From positions 55,884 through 119,883 of the forward strand of contig NW_005179043.1 in NCBI RefSeq assembly GCF_000350225.1: a DNA stretch of 64,000 bases, in the 5' to 3' direction. The translations under genes were made by a program, and so were the position numbers. Every line of letters begins with the position of its first letter. Within the stretch, counting starts at the first letter, position 1. Positions 42,834 to 53,995 of this stretch are shown piece by piece. The DNA comes from Chondrus crispus. Taxonomy: Eukaryota > Rhodophyta > Florideophyceae > Gigartinales > Gigartinaceae. The notes under the pieces were generated by a model. It did not search any database, was not told the DNA's origin, and saw only the letters and a list, made by a program, of their open reading frames with translations.

Positions 42834-43541
42834 CAGGGGGGGAGGGGGGTCTCTTAATTAGTGCAATTTTAGTTAGTGCATATTGGACTTTAATGTACCC
42901 TCTGATAGCCTGGCACGACTTTGTACGGTGTACACATATGTTCACGGGAGCACAATGGTCGTCGCCGTCCGTAGAGAGCGGGTTCCATTCTTTTACAGAT
43001 CCCAGCAACCTTATGCATCTTCGAACAACTAATCACACAATGAGCACAACTGAACCAGCATCCAGGGCGTCAAGAACCCGCATTACCCTTCCGCAAAAAG
43101 AGGAGGTGCTGCGGCGACTTTCACAGGGTGCTCGGCACGTCGATTTGCAGCGTGATTTCAACTGCTCTCCAAGAACGAAATGCAACATCAAGGCCCAAAA
43201 GAAACACATCGAACGGGTTCTTCAATCACAGCATAACACTTTGGTGAAGGCTGTCTATCCCATTTATTTCCCGGAAATCGAGGATCGCCTCTTTCGCTTC
43301 GTGCATATCGCACGCTCCGCAAAATTGCCTCTCTCCATCGCATCATTTACGTCTTGCTAAGCGAGCGTTGAGCCGCGTCTATAATGAACACACGAAGCGT
43401 CAGCGACGGCAGACGCTGGTAACCGAACATTTCGTTGCCCCGTAAACTACTTTTTAGCGAGCCCCTTAGATGAAGCACATTGAAGATAGTGCACAAAGAA
43501 TGCGCATGGCACGGGGGTGCACTAATTGAGGGGGTCGCCTG
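42834..43541 (+). mobile_element. Pogo-type non-autonomous element, copy 1
   Basis: Ends are CAGGGGGGG...TCTCTTAATTAGTGC and GCACTAATTGAGGGGGTCGCCTG, each next to TA. The 708-bp element has a plus-strand frame with an ATG near 43039 encoding a helix-turn-helix region (ITLPQKEEVLRRLSQG and HVDLQRDFNCS) and the start of a CENP-B-type domain, but no catalytic domain. A near copy lies at 53996-54536 in the opposite direction. Confidence 0.85.
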
Positions 43542-43578
43542 TACAAAGGGCGGAATGGGGAAGAGGTTCCAGGTCTCA

Positions 43579-43633
43579 CATTGTTGCCAAGATGGGCACA
43601 GCCCTCTGGGCTGTGCCCATCTTGGCAACAATG
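43579..43633. repeat. Perfect hairpin, 26-bp stem and 3-base loop
   Basis: Arms 43579-43604 and 43608-43633 are exact reverse complements around loop TCT. Confidence 0.97.
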
Positions 43634-43861
43634 CAGGAAAACTGTACCGGGTTGCAATACCGTACAGTAATAAGTCGTTGGTGAAAGACAAGCGGCATGT
43701 GCTGCGCTGCGGTCCTCCCGGTGATGTCACCAGCACGGCAGGGGCTTCGGCGCGGCCACATTGACACACACACAGGCAATTGTCTACCGGCTGACGGGGA
43801 CATACGCGCCGTGACAGCGGTGACATTAACAGGTTTGGAGTGCAGACATACTGGATGTGAT

Positions 43862-44004
43862 AGACAAGCATATTGTCGCCTCGATCCCATCGTGCAGACA
43901 CGCTGTGCGTCGTGCGATATGAGGCCCTCGGCAAGCCTCGGTGCTCATATCTGCACTCGGCGCGTGTCTGCACTCGAATCGAGGCGACAACCCCTACTTG
44001 TTGA
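43862..44004. repeat. Long imperfect hairpin
   Basis: Perfectly paired blocks alternate with bulges: TTGTCGCCTCGAT (43873) with ATCGAGGCGACAA (43978), GTGCAGACACGC (43892) with GCGTGTCTGCAC (43962), and ATATGAG (43918) with CTCATAT (43944). The shape is like a microRNA precursor or the remains of a foldback element. Confidence 0.8.
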
Positions 44005-44904
44005 CAATCAGCCCCTTTCGACTCTGGTTCTGCCACTCACTCGGCCCGAAATAAACAATTGTTTATTGCATGGATTCCGTCCAGTGCGTGCCCATGCCCG
44101 CAGGCCGCACCGCACTGCACTGTCACACACTTTGTACGCTCCTACATCACGTACTGTACTGTACTGACGTGCTGGACTGTGCCGGGCCGGACGCTATGCT
44201 ACTGTAAAGATTTATTGCTTTTCCAACGATGCCCGGACGCTTCTGGGCCAACGCGCGTGTGGCATCGTATTGCTCCGATCTATCGCGATTAGGGCATGTA
44301 ACCAATACTGGAGGACATCTATACTGTAAGTAACCTTAAATGCTCGCGTTCGGCGCCTCACCGCATCCCCGTACACTGCTTGAACGTGTAGGAGAGACTC
44401 AAGACCTTGGTCGTGTTTACTGTGGGAGGAGCGACGGCGGTGTTAACACTGTTAAGTACCGGTGGAGCTATGTACACGTGTAAGATACGACAGAACGCAT
44501 CACGCCGTCATCTTTCGCCAACGTTCGTACACCCGAGGGCCGAAACCGCTGCACAATGCGGTCGCACATCCCTCCCAGTACGGGCCACGGCCCCGCTGCA
44601 TGAACGGCCGGTCTAGGTCTAATGTATTATTGTATTATTTATTCATCATTAATTTTTAAATTTTGCTCGTTTGTGAAAGTGCTCTGCGCCACCGCTCACC
44701 GACATGATCTCGTAAGAACGAAGAACCAAAACTGTACCGCCCTCCATCACGTCGCACTCTCCGGCCACACATTCTGTAATACTGTACCCTTCGCATCGGC
44801 ATATTGTGGAACGCTTTCCGTCATTCAGAGAATCGCTAACTGCGCCTAAATATTCATTGATTTTCGAAGCAAAATTTAGTCCGCGGACCAGCGCTCGTTT
44901 AAAA

Positions 44905-45068
44905 CTGGGGAGTTGTGGAACACCGTAAAATGTTCTAAATTCTATTTACTGTACCCTTCAAGGGTACTGTAGTGGTACTCACCGCATTTTCGCAAGGTGA
45001 AGCAAACTATGGGCTGCCACACGTGTCTGCCCTGAAGCATCAATTAGGGGTGTTCCATAATTCCCCGT
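44905..45068. mobile_element. Small inverted-repeat element (about 165 bp)
   Basis: GGGGAGTTGTGGAACACC near the left end pairs with GGTGTTCCATAATTCCCC at 45049-45066, 16 of 18 bases. No coding sequence. Inside is a short palindrome GTACCCTTCAAGGGTAC. Confidence 0.65.
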
Positions 45069-45169
45069 GTGCCAAATACGCCGATGAGAAGGGTACGGTG
45101 CGAAAGTTACTTTCGTTGCTTTGTACAATTCTTGGTGATTCTACCATATCCTATAGTACTGTACAGCAA

Positions 45170-45665
45170 CGGTAAAGGAGGGTGCTCTAAATGTCGGACA
45201 AAAACCTCAATATTAAAAGGAAAAAGTACTTGTAATTGTCAAGCAATCACCATTTTTTATGCCTTGCAACGGGAACACTCTCAGCCGTTCGTCTACTGGT
45301 CCCAGTACCAGGACTTGGCGAAAACAAGCACGGACAAAGACGAGGAGTGAGATTGAAGCGCGCGGACACTTTTGCACCCCAACCGCGCACAAAGATCGGA
45401 CATCGAAGCAAATTAAAAAAAAATAGAAAAGTATGCCTGTTTTGTATTTTTGGGTTGTTACACTCTTATACGTAGCAAGCTGTGAGCAATCGATTGAGAT
45501 ATTTTTTCTTTAATTTCAACCACGTCGTTCTGAGATACGGCGCACTGTCTGGCGCCGTATACCGCGGCCGTGCACCTTGGCCCGTGTCGGAGATAATTTT
45601 CAAAATATTTTGCATGTCCGATCTTTTTGTCACTGTCCGACAATTGCAGCACCCTCCCTTTACCG
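45170..45665. mobile_element. MITE-like element with 31-bp inverted repeats
   Basis: CGGTAAAGGAGGGTGCT...TGTCGGACA at 45170-45200 is matched by its reverse complement at 45634-45665 with a few changes. The 496-bp interior holds no gene. Confidence 0.75.
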
Positions 45666-47792
45666 TACCAACGGAACAGTACATGGATCAGGCTGAGGCG
45701 AAATATGACAAAACTGGAGCAAATTCAGGACAATTTCCCACAGCATGGTTCGTTCCGTTCGTTCCGAGTTCTCCTCTACATTCTTGCGAGTTTTCCAATT
45801 TATGCGGAATGTATTGTCTTCCTCAAATGCGACAGGAGATAGTTTTGATTTTGAAACTGATCAAAGTTCAAACCCAATAGTTCGTAGAAAAAACGGAAAA
45901 CGGGGGGACGATGCTTCTGCCTCCTCTCCAGTAAAAGAAAAGGGCGCGGGTTCATCTTCAACAGGTCCTCCACACCCAATCAAGTATATCTCTAAGACAA
46001 AGCAACTTTCCGAGCATGTACCGAAGGATGCATACAAGATATTATTGCAAAATGCAACGCCATTAAGAAGCGGTACATGATGGTCGAAAATAGAAATGTG
46101 ACAGGTGCGATTCAAGGTTTCCATTGTCAAAGAGTAAAAATCGGCACAAAGCTGTTTGTCATGCCAAACCAATGCCATGTAAATATATTCAATGTATTAA
46201 TAAGTTCTATACTTCCGGGGATATGCTAAGGTATCAGTGGACGCACCATGAGAATCAGACTAGTGTCTATCGGACAGTTACTCGTCATATGAGGACAAAA
46301 CTTATTTTTTCAAGACAACCCAACTCGCGACTTCACTTCTGTTTTTTGAAACCAAAAGGCTATCATCGCAGATAAGTATTTGCTTGTCGATTCTAGCGAA
46401 AACCAACTTGTTGACGCATATAAAGGTGTTCAAAATAAAATGTTGGCTTGCAGTAGGTATTTTTCTTGAAGCTAATTTTATACTAGTAGCATAGAAACAT
46501 GGGCTTGAGTGCTTCTTATTCGGTTTAAACTTCAGAAAATATGAAACCAGTCAATCTACCAAAGAAAAATTGAAACCGTGGCCATCAAAGTTGAAAAGAA
46601 ATAAAATTCTCTAATTTTTGTGTTATGATAGCGCTTGGTTCGATAAACACTATATATAATGGGTGGTATCTCCATATAGACTTGACAACACAAGAAGGCA
46701 CACGGAGGATGTCCATGAACATACCAAAAGAAACAACTGCAGTAGGTTGGACCGAATTCTGAACAAGCGCAAGAAATTGGGAACACTACAAGTATTGACC
46801 GCAATCATAGAAGAAATTGAGCAACAACAAAAAAAGAGTTACATACTGTCTGAAAGTGGGTGGTCATGTCTTGAATATATATTTTTTTATATGAGTTGGC
46901 TGGATCCTGTCCAATTGGACCTCCTGCGAAATGGAAGGAATAAAGAAGCTTAGACATAAGTAAGAAGAAAGGTCATGTGTTATATCGGTTGTAGTGCTTG
47001 GCACTCTGTTCGGCTTCGCTCATTTTCAGCCTCATGAAGTCGCCCCAGCTCCGGCGTTTGTGAGTGTAGCAAACACCAGCACAGACGGGAGAGGGAGGAA
47101 ATAAAAAATAATGCGCTCGTTGTTATGACCAGGGCAGGTCTTGTACGAATTTCTTGCATATTTCACGTGGGCCTGAGATCGATGTCTCCCGATACTGCGT
47201 GTGTAATTACCGCTCTTCTTCATCTTTTCGGTAAATATGTCATTATTTTAAAGTATTTGCCGTACTGTGTAGAAAATTCTACAGTGGAATAGACTTGAAG
47301 AAAAAGATGGCATTTTACTACTGTACGTAATGAAATAAGATCGAATTGGCTGCTATTAAATCTCAGCACTAAAATATATACTCTATCCACTTTGTTTCTA
47401 TTGAATTACGACTTCTCATTCTATCTGGAGTGGGTTTATCTCGCCCTACTTCTTCAATTTCTGACATAGAAATACGACTCTTTGTTGCCACTAGGTCGTG
47501 GGCAGAGGGGAAAGCAGTGAGACAACAATACAGACACCGTTTTTCTGTTATACTTCAAATATTTCACTTTAGTTAGGCCGTTCTATATATCGTTATGTCT
47601 CGAGAAGTATGTTACAGACGTTCTGATCAAGTCTTCCTTTTTGATGCTCAGAGCACTTGAGGAGCAGGGTTGTCGGATATAGATAACGGGGGGTAGAATA
47701 ATTCAGTCACTGCAGATATCCAAGGCAAATGATCTGGCGGCAGTTGGGTTAACGCTTAGCCATTGCGTCTCCACTGTGTTAACAAGCTCTTA
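45666..47792. other. AT-rich intergenic DNA with repeat copies
   Basis: No confident gene. A frame without ATG at about 46690-46953 (ending LDPVQLDLLRNGRNKEA) is unrecognised. A repeat copy lies at 46258-46545. Confidence 0.4.
46258..46545. repeat. Dispersed repeat, copy 1
   Basis: Starts CTAGTGTCTATCGGACAG with TCATATGAGGACAAAACTT. From GAGGACAAAA to ATTCGGTTTAAAC it is similar to 62115-62351. The start is also similar to 47801 and 56803. Confidence 0.7.
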
Positions 47793-48946
47793 GAGCACCC
47801 CTAGTGTCTAGGTGACAAATGGCCTCATATGAGGCCATTTGACCTCATATGAGGTCACTTTTCAACTTAATTTTTCTCGACTTGTGCGAGCTGAACAAAA
47901 TGGAAAAAGATACTCTCGCCACCGCAGTTGACTTCTGCGCTTTGGAAGGGTGGAGCTTGGTGAGATCCGCACGTCCTTTCCAGGCTTTTTGAGAATACCT
48001 AAAGAAGAAGCTTTTTTAAAGAACATCAAAACGTTTTTTGTTGATATCTTCGAAACCAAAACGCCTGTTTAAAATATCATCCGATTGTTGAAACTATATT
48101 AGATTCTTAGTATTTCTGTGTATTCATAACTGCTATCTCGATGTTTTGCAGGAAGCTATTACCGAAGGAATATTGGTTAAAGAAATGGTGTCTAAACTGG
48201 TTTTATAAAATTTCGATTTAATGTATACATTTTTGCAAAAAAAAACCCGGCCTCATATGAGGCCAAGCCTGACCTCATATGAGGCAAATTGCCGGTCGTC
48301 TAGACACTAGTGGTTGAGTAAATGAGTAAATTTTTGATTTTTGGAGATAGATTTGGTCACGAGCAGGTCGAGTTGAGTATCTCTAAAAAATTTACCATTT
48401 TGAGTAAATCTATCTCCAAGCAGCCGACGGGATGAGACAGATTTACTCATTTGCGCAAATAGAGATGCGAGTAGAATTGCGCCACTTGGAAAAATTACCA
48501 AAAACTCGCGCCAATTCTATTGACTTGGCGCGAGCAATATTCTCTGTGCACAGGGAACACACTCTTTTCTGTGCACAGGGAACACCCCCAACACCCCCAT
48601 CCCAAGCTGAATTTACCCGCCACTGCCACCCTCCTGCATTCTTCCTGACGCCTTCCCTTCTCCCTTTCCTCCTCCTCTCCTCCCCGCCCTTCCTCCAGGC
48701 CATGATGGTGTCATGTGGGGCTTGAGGGGATGGGAACCGGAGACGTCCCCCACAGTATATCCGTACAGCACCACCACTACCACCCCTCGTACTGGATGAC
48801 CGTCACGGCTGCCGAAAGATCCAATCACTGCACAACACGTTTGATTTTGCCCTCGAACCGGTAGTGTTGCGCCTAGAATCGTTATCTCCAAACGCTAAAT
48901 TTCTCATATTTAACCTCGAAATATAACTAAACCATTAGGGGTGCTC
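47793..48946. mobile_element. Harbinger-like non-autonomous element with TTA duplication
   Basis: The left end GAGCACCCCTAGTG and right end (reverse complement) GAGCACCCCTAATGG are flanked by TTA at 47790-47792 and 48947-48949. The TTA target and GAGCA-type termini fit PIF/Harbinger. Inside are an inner inverted pair (47801 and 48312, CTAGTGTCTAG with CTAGACACTAG), each arm with CCTCATATGAGG palindromes, a foldback AAATGAGTAAAT...ATTTACTCATTT (48320-48451), and a tandem pair CTGTGCACAGGGAACAC near 48544. No transposase. Confidence 0.65.
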
Positions 48947-48949
48947 TTA

Positions 48950-49952
48950 TGAGTAGTGAATGTTTTAGAGAACGCTCCAAAAGAGGCTGACGTAAAGTAA
49001 AGATAGCCTTGCTCAGGTACCTTCTGTCGACTTCTTATTTTCTTTCAGGTTTTACCAAAAAAAAAAAAAAAATGTAATGGCAGCAACTTCCACTTTCTGG
49101 GTTCTGTCTCTTCATATCTGGGACCAATTGGTAGAGCAGGTGTGGTTCAAGTTTTTGAGAGTTTCCAGGTATTCCAGATGCCATATTTACTGTGACATTC
49201 GACGCTTTAATTTAAAAAGAGATACCTCCTCCTGTTTCTAGTTGTGCGACCTTTTTTCGCTGCAGCCAAAATAAGGTTAATTTACTGTGAAGTGATGGGA
49301 AATCTATTTGAAAAGGCGCTTCGTTGGTTTCACCCGTAAATACTTAATATCTTGGTTTGGCCCAGTTATCGGAATAGGATCAGAGTACTATTTTTTATAC
49401 ATATTGTTGAGGTACTCTGCTGCTCGTGGACGCGTTTCAGTTGCACATGTCGAGAGATTCCAGTTATTGGGCATGCCTCACATCGAGACACTGCTGTTCT
49501 GCTTTTTTTTACAAAGCACAGTGATTGGGTGCGGCCCGGAAACCCATCTCGTGTCCCCGAGATGTCCCATCTCACGAGTGCATCTCACTTTTACCGAACA
49601 AATACGTCCCTCCCATTGGCTCTAATAATGTCCGCATAGCCTTCCACCGAACATATGTTCTGGCTGCGTTCTGGAAAGCTGGTTGTCTGCATGAACACAT
49701 GCAACACATGCAACACATGCAACACATGCAGAATCATCCCAGCGCCTACCAGTGTAAAACAAATGCAAGTTTGTCCGTCTCCGAGCACACCACGAGCATA
49801 GCGCGGAAAATCTGCCTTAACATAACATCTTTACGTCTACAGTCCCGCCCTAGAATAAACTCTGCAACACTACACGTTCGAGCCAAACGGCTAAATATTT
49901 GGACGAGCAAGCCGAAAAATCCGACCGTCCTCATAAATTCCCTCTCCATCTC
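48950..49952. other. Intergenic, no gene recognised
   Basis: Contains an A-run near 49058, four tandem CACATGCAA-type units at 49697-49731, and the 3' flank of the minus-strand membrane-protein gene. Confidence 0.5.
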
Positions 49953-50509
49953 TCAAGTTGTGGCCGCTGGTGGTGCTGGTGCGGGTGCGGGTGCTGGTGC
50001 GGGTGCGGGTGCTGGTGCGGGTGCGGGCGCCTCGTCGACCGGAACACTTGTATGCTCACCGACGACCGGGGTAGGGGGGTTCGGTTTGTTTCCCGCCTCA
50101 CCCTTGAACAACACGTTCTTCTTCGCCATCAGCTTGCTCATCACTACCGTAATCAGAAGGAAGCTCCCGAATAGTAGAGCCAGGATTCCTCTGGCGAACG
50201 CGTAGTGAATCCTGTACAAATGCCGCGCCGCCCTGGAATCCACGGTAGCTATATCGATGCAGTCCAAGCCGAGCGAGGNNNNNNNNNNNNNNNNNNNNNN
50301 NNNNNNNNNNNNNNNNNNNNNNNNNNNNNNNNNNNNNNNNNNNNNNNNNNNNNNNNNNNNNNNNNNNNNNNNNNNNNNAAGAAGTTGGGGGTGAGTTTTG
50401 TGTGGGTGAAGAGATGTAAGAAAAGTAGGATAAAGAGGGAAATAATTAGAATTTGGGAAAATATTGGGAAGGAGAAGGCCGCGTTGGTTTGAGAGAAGCT
50501 GCAGTTCAT
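49953..50509 (-). CDS. Paralogous small membrane protein with Ala-Pro tail, interrupted by assembly gap
   Basis: The ATG at 50509 follows a CT-rich leader and encodes FPIFSQILIISLFILLFLHLF, a first membrane segment like that of the 42011-42571 gene. The sequence then enters 100 N (50279-50378). After the gap the frame ending at 49953 encodes LDCIDIATVDSRAARHL (the Leu codon lies at the gap edge), a membrane segment (GILALLFGSFLLITVVMSKLMA), KKNVLF and an (Ala-Pro)n tail. The CFELLFKDAV…GILSLLL…MGRKEPLF part of the other gene aligns with it. The middle of the protein is unknown, and the true gap length is not given by the run of N. Confidence 0.65.
50279..50378. other. Assembly gap (100 N)
   Basis: A run of exactly 100 N inside the membrane-protein gene. 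Confidence 1.
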
Positions 50510-51904
50510 GTTTTCGTGAGCTGGAGTAGAGGGAGGAAGCGGTGTTGCGATATTCGAAGGTGGAGTGGGGCGGGGGTGGGGAGGGGGGGGAGGGGGGGGA
50601 GGGAGGGGTGGGGAATCTGGACAGGCCTTGGGTTTGTACTGCAATTTATATCAGGCTCACGGGGCTGCATCTGGATGCTTGAAGTTCCACGCACTTTCGA
50701 AACTTCCTACGGACGAGGTTGCCGACAAGGGTTTTTTTTTGTTGTGCAGCAACATGTCGCACGCTCGATGCCCGACAAGTGTAACTATGAGAATGGAGAT
50801 TTCGATTCATTTCGATGAGGAAGTTCTTCCACAGCAGCATATCACCATTCCGAAAAAGATGCTGCGGCGGCGAACTCCTATTTTTTCCATGAAGGGTACC
50901 GTACTGATGCACAACTTTAGTTTTTGAAAAAGACAGCGAGAGTACTGCCACTGGGCGATAGGCACTATCCATGCGCCGCTGCAGGGATACCAAGCCATCT
51001 CTTTGGTGCGACCTAGGTTGGGGTTGAAGGCCAAGTCATGAGGGCAAGTACCGATTCTTTTGTTAAATTAAATGACGTAACCCGACGGGGGGATATATAC
51101 CTTGTCTCTCGCTGAGTGATTGGCCTATTGCCACTATACTCTCCACATAGCATCGGCGCCGAGATGTAGAGATAAGGTATCCTTTCTTAACATCCTGCGA
51201 TGTCACCGCAGAGACTCGCCAGTACAAATGACCATGATTGTTTTCCCCGCATGTCGTGGCATTCATGAAACGGCCCCGCCTAAAATGTTGCCAGCCAGTG
51301 TGCATACTGTAGTAGACGAGGTTTTCAGCGAGGTTGATGTTCATGGATCGGGGTAGTACGCATCTACTGTCGTTGGGGTACAGCAGATTTTCTACGCTGT
51401 ACATTTATTCGCCCAGCCCCCTCACATCCCACCACAACATGGGCGGTTCGTCAAACGCCTTTTCAAGATTTCTCGTGGGGAACAAAACGCTTTGGAAAAC
51501 GACTTTTCACTGTCTATATAAATGGAACAAGCCTTTAACGCAAAGCAGTGTCTATGTGAGGAGCAATGTGAGCTGCTTTAGTACTGCGACAGATAGTGTG
51601 ACCTAACACGCCTCGTAAAACGCTTTCTTGCTATTGGGTAGCATACTTTAAGAATGGAGGTTACTTCTGACAGTTGCACTCATTTGCTTCAACAAGATGC
51701 ACTCCGGCAGTCGGGGAGAGAACGAGAGGTGACATGAATATTAAGTGGATGGCAACGTGAACTTCAGTAGCGCATTCGTGAAAAGTTGGAATTTTATCTG
51801 AACGATTCGCCTGTGCATGCATGGGCTGTTGCGCCATTCACATAGGAAGTCTCTCCAAAATTTCAAACAGAGACTGCTTATTCTTTAAGTGGTTCATTTT
51901 CGAA
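50510..51904. other. Intergenic, possible remnant of an unknown gene
   Basis: On the minus strand 51404-51063 reads FMNATTCGENNHGHLYWRVSA… DVKKGYLI, which faintly recalls the SET-domain pattern around the Asn-His-x-C block but lacks its key residues. I would not call it a gene. CT-rich leader sequence of the minus-strand membrane protein covers about 50510-50620. Confidence 0.3.
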
Positions 51905-52569
51905 GATATCCCGCCCATAGGGCCGCTTTTACTTATGCCACCCTCCCACTACTGTAATGCTGGCCAGTCGCACGAACACGAAAAGTGCCACGTGTCACAC
52001 GGGTCCTCGTGTTACGCTGCCATCCGTCCGTCGCGCGTGAAAACATGTGAAAGCGGCTTCTAAGCCCGATCCTATTCACCGAACAGCGTTCACAGACCTT
52101 GGCTTGTCCTCCTTATGGATCCGGTTCCGGAAATAAAAAAAGCAACGAGCAAGCGCCTGACAATAGCGCAGAAGCTGGACATTGCAGATCTGCTCGAGAA
52201 TGGACACTGTGCCGCAGCAATTAAGCGGCAGTTCGGCATCGCAGGGCGCACAGTGCGAAAAATCAAAGCTACCGCTCCCACATTACTCCGCGTAGCCAAC
52301 AAGAAGCCAAAATCACTGCAAGTAAAGACTCGTTAGGCTGTGGGAGTTTTGGCGACTGAATGCCAAGTTTCAGACGCTCTATCGTATCTGAGGTCGGTAA
52401 GCGCGGATTCTCACCGCAAAACAAAGAGAACCATCGCGGAGCAGGCAGACGTTAATTACCGAGTGCATGAAAATAGATGTGACGACGTCACCTACTAATG
52501 CCATCTCCCAATAGTGCCTATTTTTTGGGGTCTCGCACGGGGCGGCACTAATGGGTAGGGTCCCCTGTA
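51905..52569 (+). mobile_element. Pogo-type element remnant with DNA-binding ORF
   Basis: The left part GCCGCTTTTACTTATGCCACCCTCCC and the following about 90 bases (to near 52010) also occur at 61737-61830. The right end reads GGCACTAATGGGTAGGGTCCCCTG followed by TA. Inside, the ATG at 52115 gives a 73-residue ORF with RLTIAQKLDIADLLENGH and IKRQFGIAGRTVRKIK, a CENP-B/pogo helix-turn-helix. No catalytic domain remains. The left tip is degraded. Confidence 0.65.
52115..52336 (+). CDS. Pogo-type helix-turn-helix ORF (73 aa)
   Basis: A 73-residue frame with a basic start (KKATSKRLTIAQKLDIADLL) and a recognition-helix region (RTVRKIKATAP). It matches the N-terminal DNA-binding part of pogo/Tigger/CENP-B proteins and stops at TAG 52334. 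In the element it is the only coding part left. It may be a dead remnant or a short DNA-binding protein. Confidence 0.6.
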   Translation: MDPVPEIKKATSKRLTIAQKLDIADLLENGHCAAAIKRQFGIAGRTVRKIKATAPTLLRVANKKPKSLQVKTR

Positions 52570-53189
52570 GCATGAAATAGCAATAATATTGCTATTTTAA
52601 GGTATATTTTCGAGTTTACGCACGGAGAATTCTGTATAGGGGGGGTCGCGCAATAGTGCTGCTTGAGTAGTGCCGCCCTCGATTTAGTGCTATGCGAAAC
52701 GCCATGGCACGGGTTATCATAATGTCCTTTAAATATGGTTTTCTGTGCTTCCTGAGGGGCGTTCTAGGTGTTTTGGAAAGTAAGAAATTTGGAAATTTGG
52801 AAACTTGTCATACGCCACATATCCAATAAGCGCCTGCTACGTTGCCACGTGTGTTTCTACTTTTCCATAATCTGTTTTCGTGTAGGGGAAATCCGGAATT
52901 TCCCCGAAATGAAATGAAACGGAGGAAACTGCAATCGAAGTCCCGCCAAATAAGAGAGTCAACAATGCCCGTCCCCTCTCTTTCCCTTCCTCCCCAGTGC
53001 CGTCCCCGTCCCCCCCAGTCCCGTTCTCCTTCACTTTGCCAACCTCGCGCACATCGCACGCGTTTTTCGCCTCTCTGTCGACCTGAAATCGGCCAACCGT
53101 GACTGACGTCACTGACTCGCTCCTTCCACCCTCCCTCCCCCTCCCTCCTTGATCCCTCTCTGCCCCCCACCCTCTGCCCCCGCACTACC
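52570..53189. promoter_or_regulatory. Intergenic with hairpin, then CT-rich leader
   Basis: A small hairpin AAATAGCAATA/TATTGCTATTT lies near 52575. Another pogo-type end (GTCGCGCAATAGTGC) is near 52647. The last roughly 75 bases before 53190 are almost pure C+T, as upstream of other host genes. Confidence 0.45.
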
Positions 53190-53564
53190 ATGCCACACCC
53201 CGTGCCGGAGGACTAGCGCCGCGCGTTGAGCTCGCTGAACAAGCACTCGATCCAGTCGGCGCTCTTCGACGCGGCGGCGCGTTTGTCCGAATGGTTCTCG
53301 TCGGCGGTCGGGCGCTGGTTGCTGTCGCGCCGCTGCTCCTCGCACGCGGCCTCGGAGCACAAGGTCTGCCTGTGCAAGCGCCCCACGTTTGCGCCTCCGC
53401 GCCCGTTCGAGGACAGCACCCCGGCCCTGCAAACCAACACTCCGTTCCTCATCGCCACGTCAGCCGACCACCAGCGCGCGCTGTCCGCCACCGCCCTCGT
53501 CGCCCCCGACACCTCGGCCTCGGCCTCCGCCGCGCCGGCCGCGCCGCGCCTTCGCATCTTATGA
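53190..53564 (+). pseudogene. Host gene with GC3-rich codons, broken by TAG at codon 9
   Basis: The ATG at 53190 (accATGc) after a CT-rich leader opens MPHPVPED, then TAG (53214-53216), then an uninterrupted frame to TGA at 53562-53564, 124 codons in total without the final stop. Codons after the TAG end almost always in G or C, the mark of expressed host genes here, and there is no later in-frame ATG. One base (TAC or TAT to TAG, for Tyr) would explain the break. The product has a helical start (LFDAAARLSEWFSS), two close Cys (VCLCKRP) and an Ala/Ser-rich end. Family not recognised. It could be a true allele, a recent pseudogene or a sequencing error. Confidence 0.55.
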
Positions 53565-53995
53565 AAAGATCTTCACCAATAGTTGCTAGATTGCTAGATG
53601 TGCATTGAGATTAAAGCTTTCTCGTGTGTTTGTAATCTCTTGTCGACGGAAAACACAGCATCTCATGGTCGCTTGCACGACTGCAGACAGTAAAACTTGC
53701 ATTGTCTCCCTGGTGGGCCTTCGCTTTTCGATCTTTGACAGTATGCGCATCGGGAAAGCCCGCCGAGCCAGACGACGGCGAAAGGGAGCACGCATGGTAC
53801 GTTAATCAAGCAGGGAACGACACTGTACGAGCACGCCTAGCCTATAACCTAATACTCCCCACGTGAGTGTGACATGATTGGGTGTCCGTAAAAAGTTTCC
53901 AAAATGTTTTGGACCGGATCCAAGATGGAAATTGGAAATCAGTGCCCTGCTGTACAATTTCCGATTTCCAAATTTCCGACTTTTAAAAACACCTA
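53565..53995. other. Intergenic, no gene recognised
   Basis: A frame ending near 53805 is basic (RRARRRRKGARMVR) and has no clear start. Fragments of TTTCCAAATTTCC-like repeats occur around 53900-53980 and near 52790. Confidence 0.4.

Noticed and set aside
51063..51404. Minus-strand frame with faint SET-domain pattern
   Set aside because: Only a loose FMN…YWRV similarity; the Cys and Tyr residues expected in a SET domain are absent.
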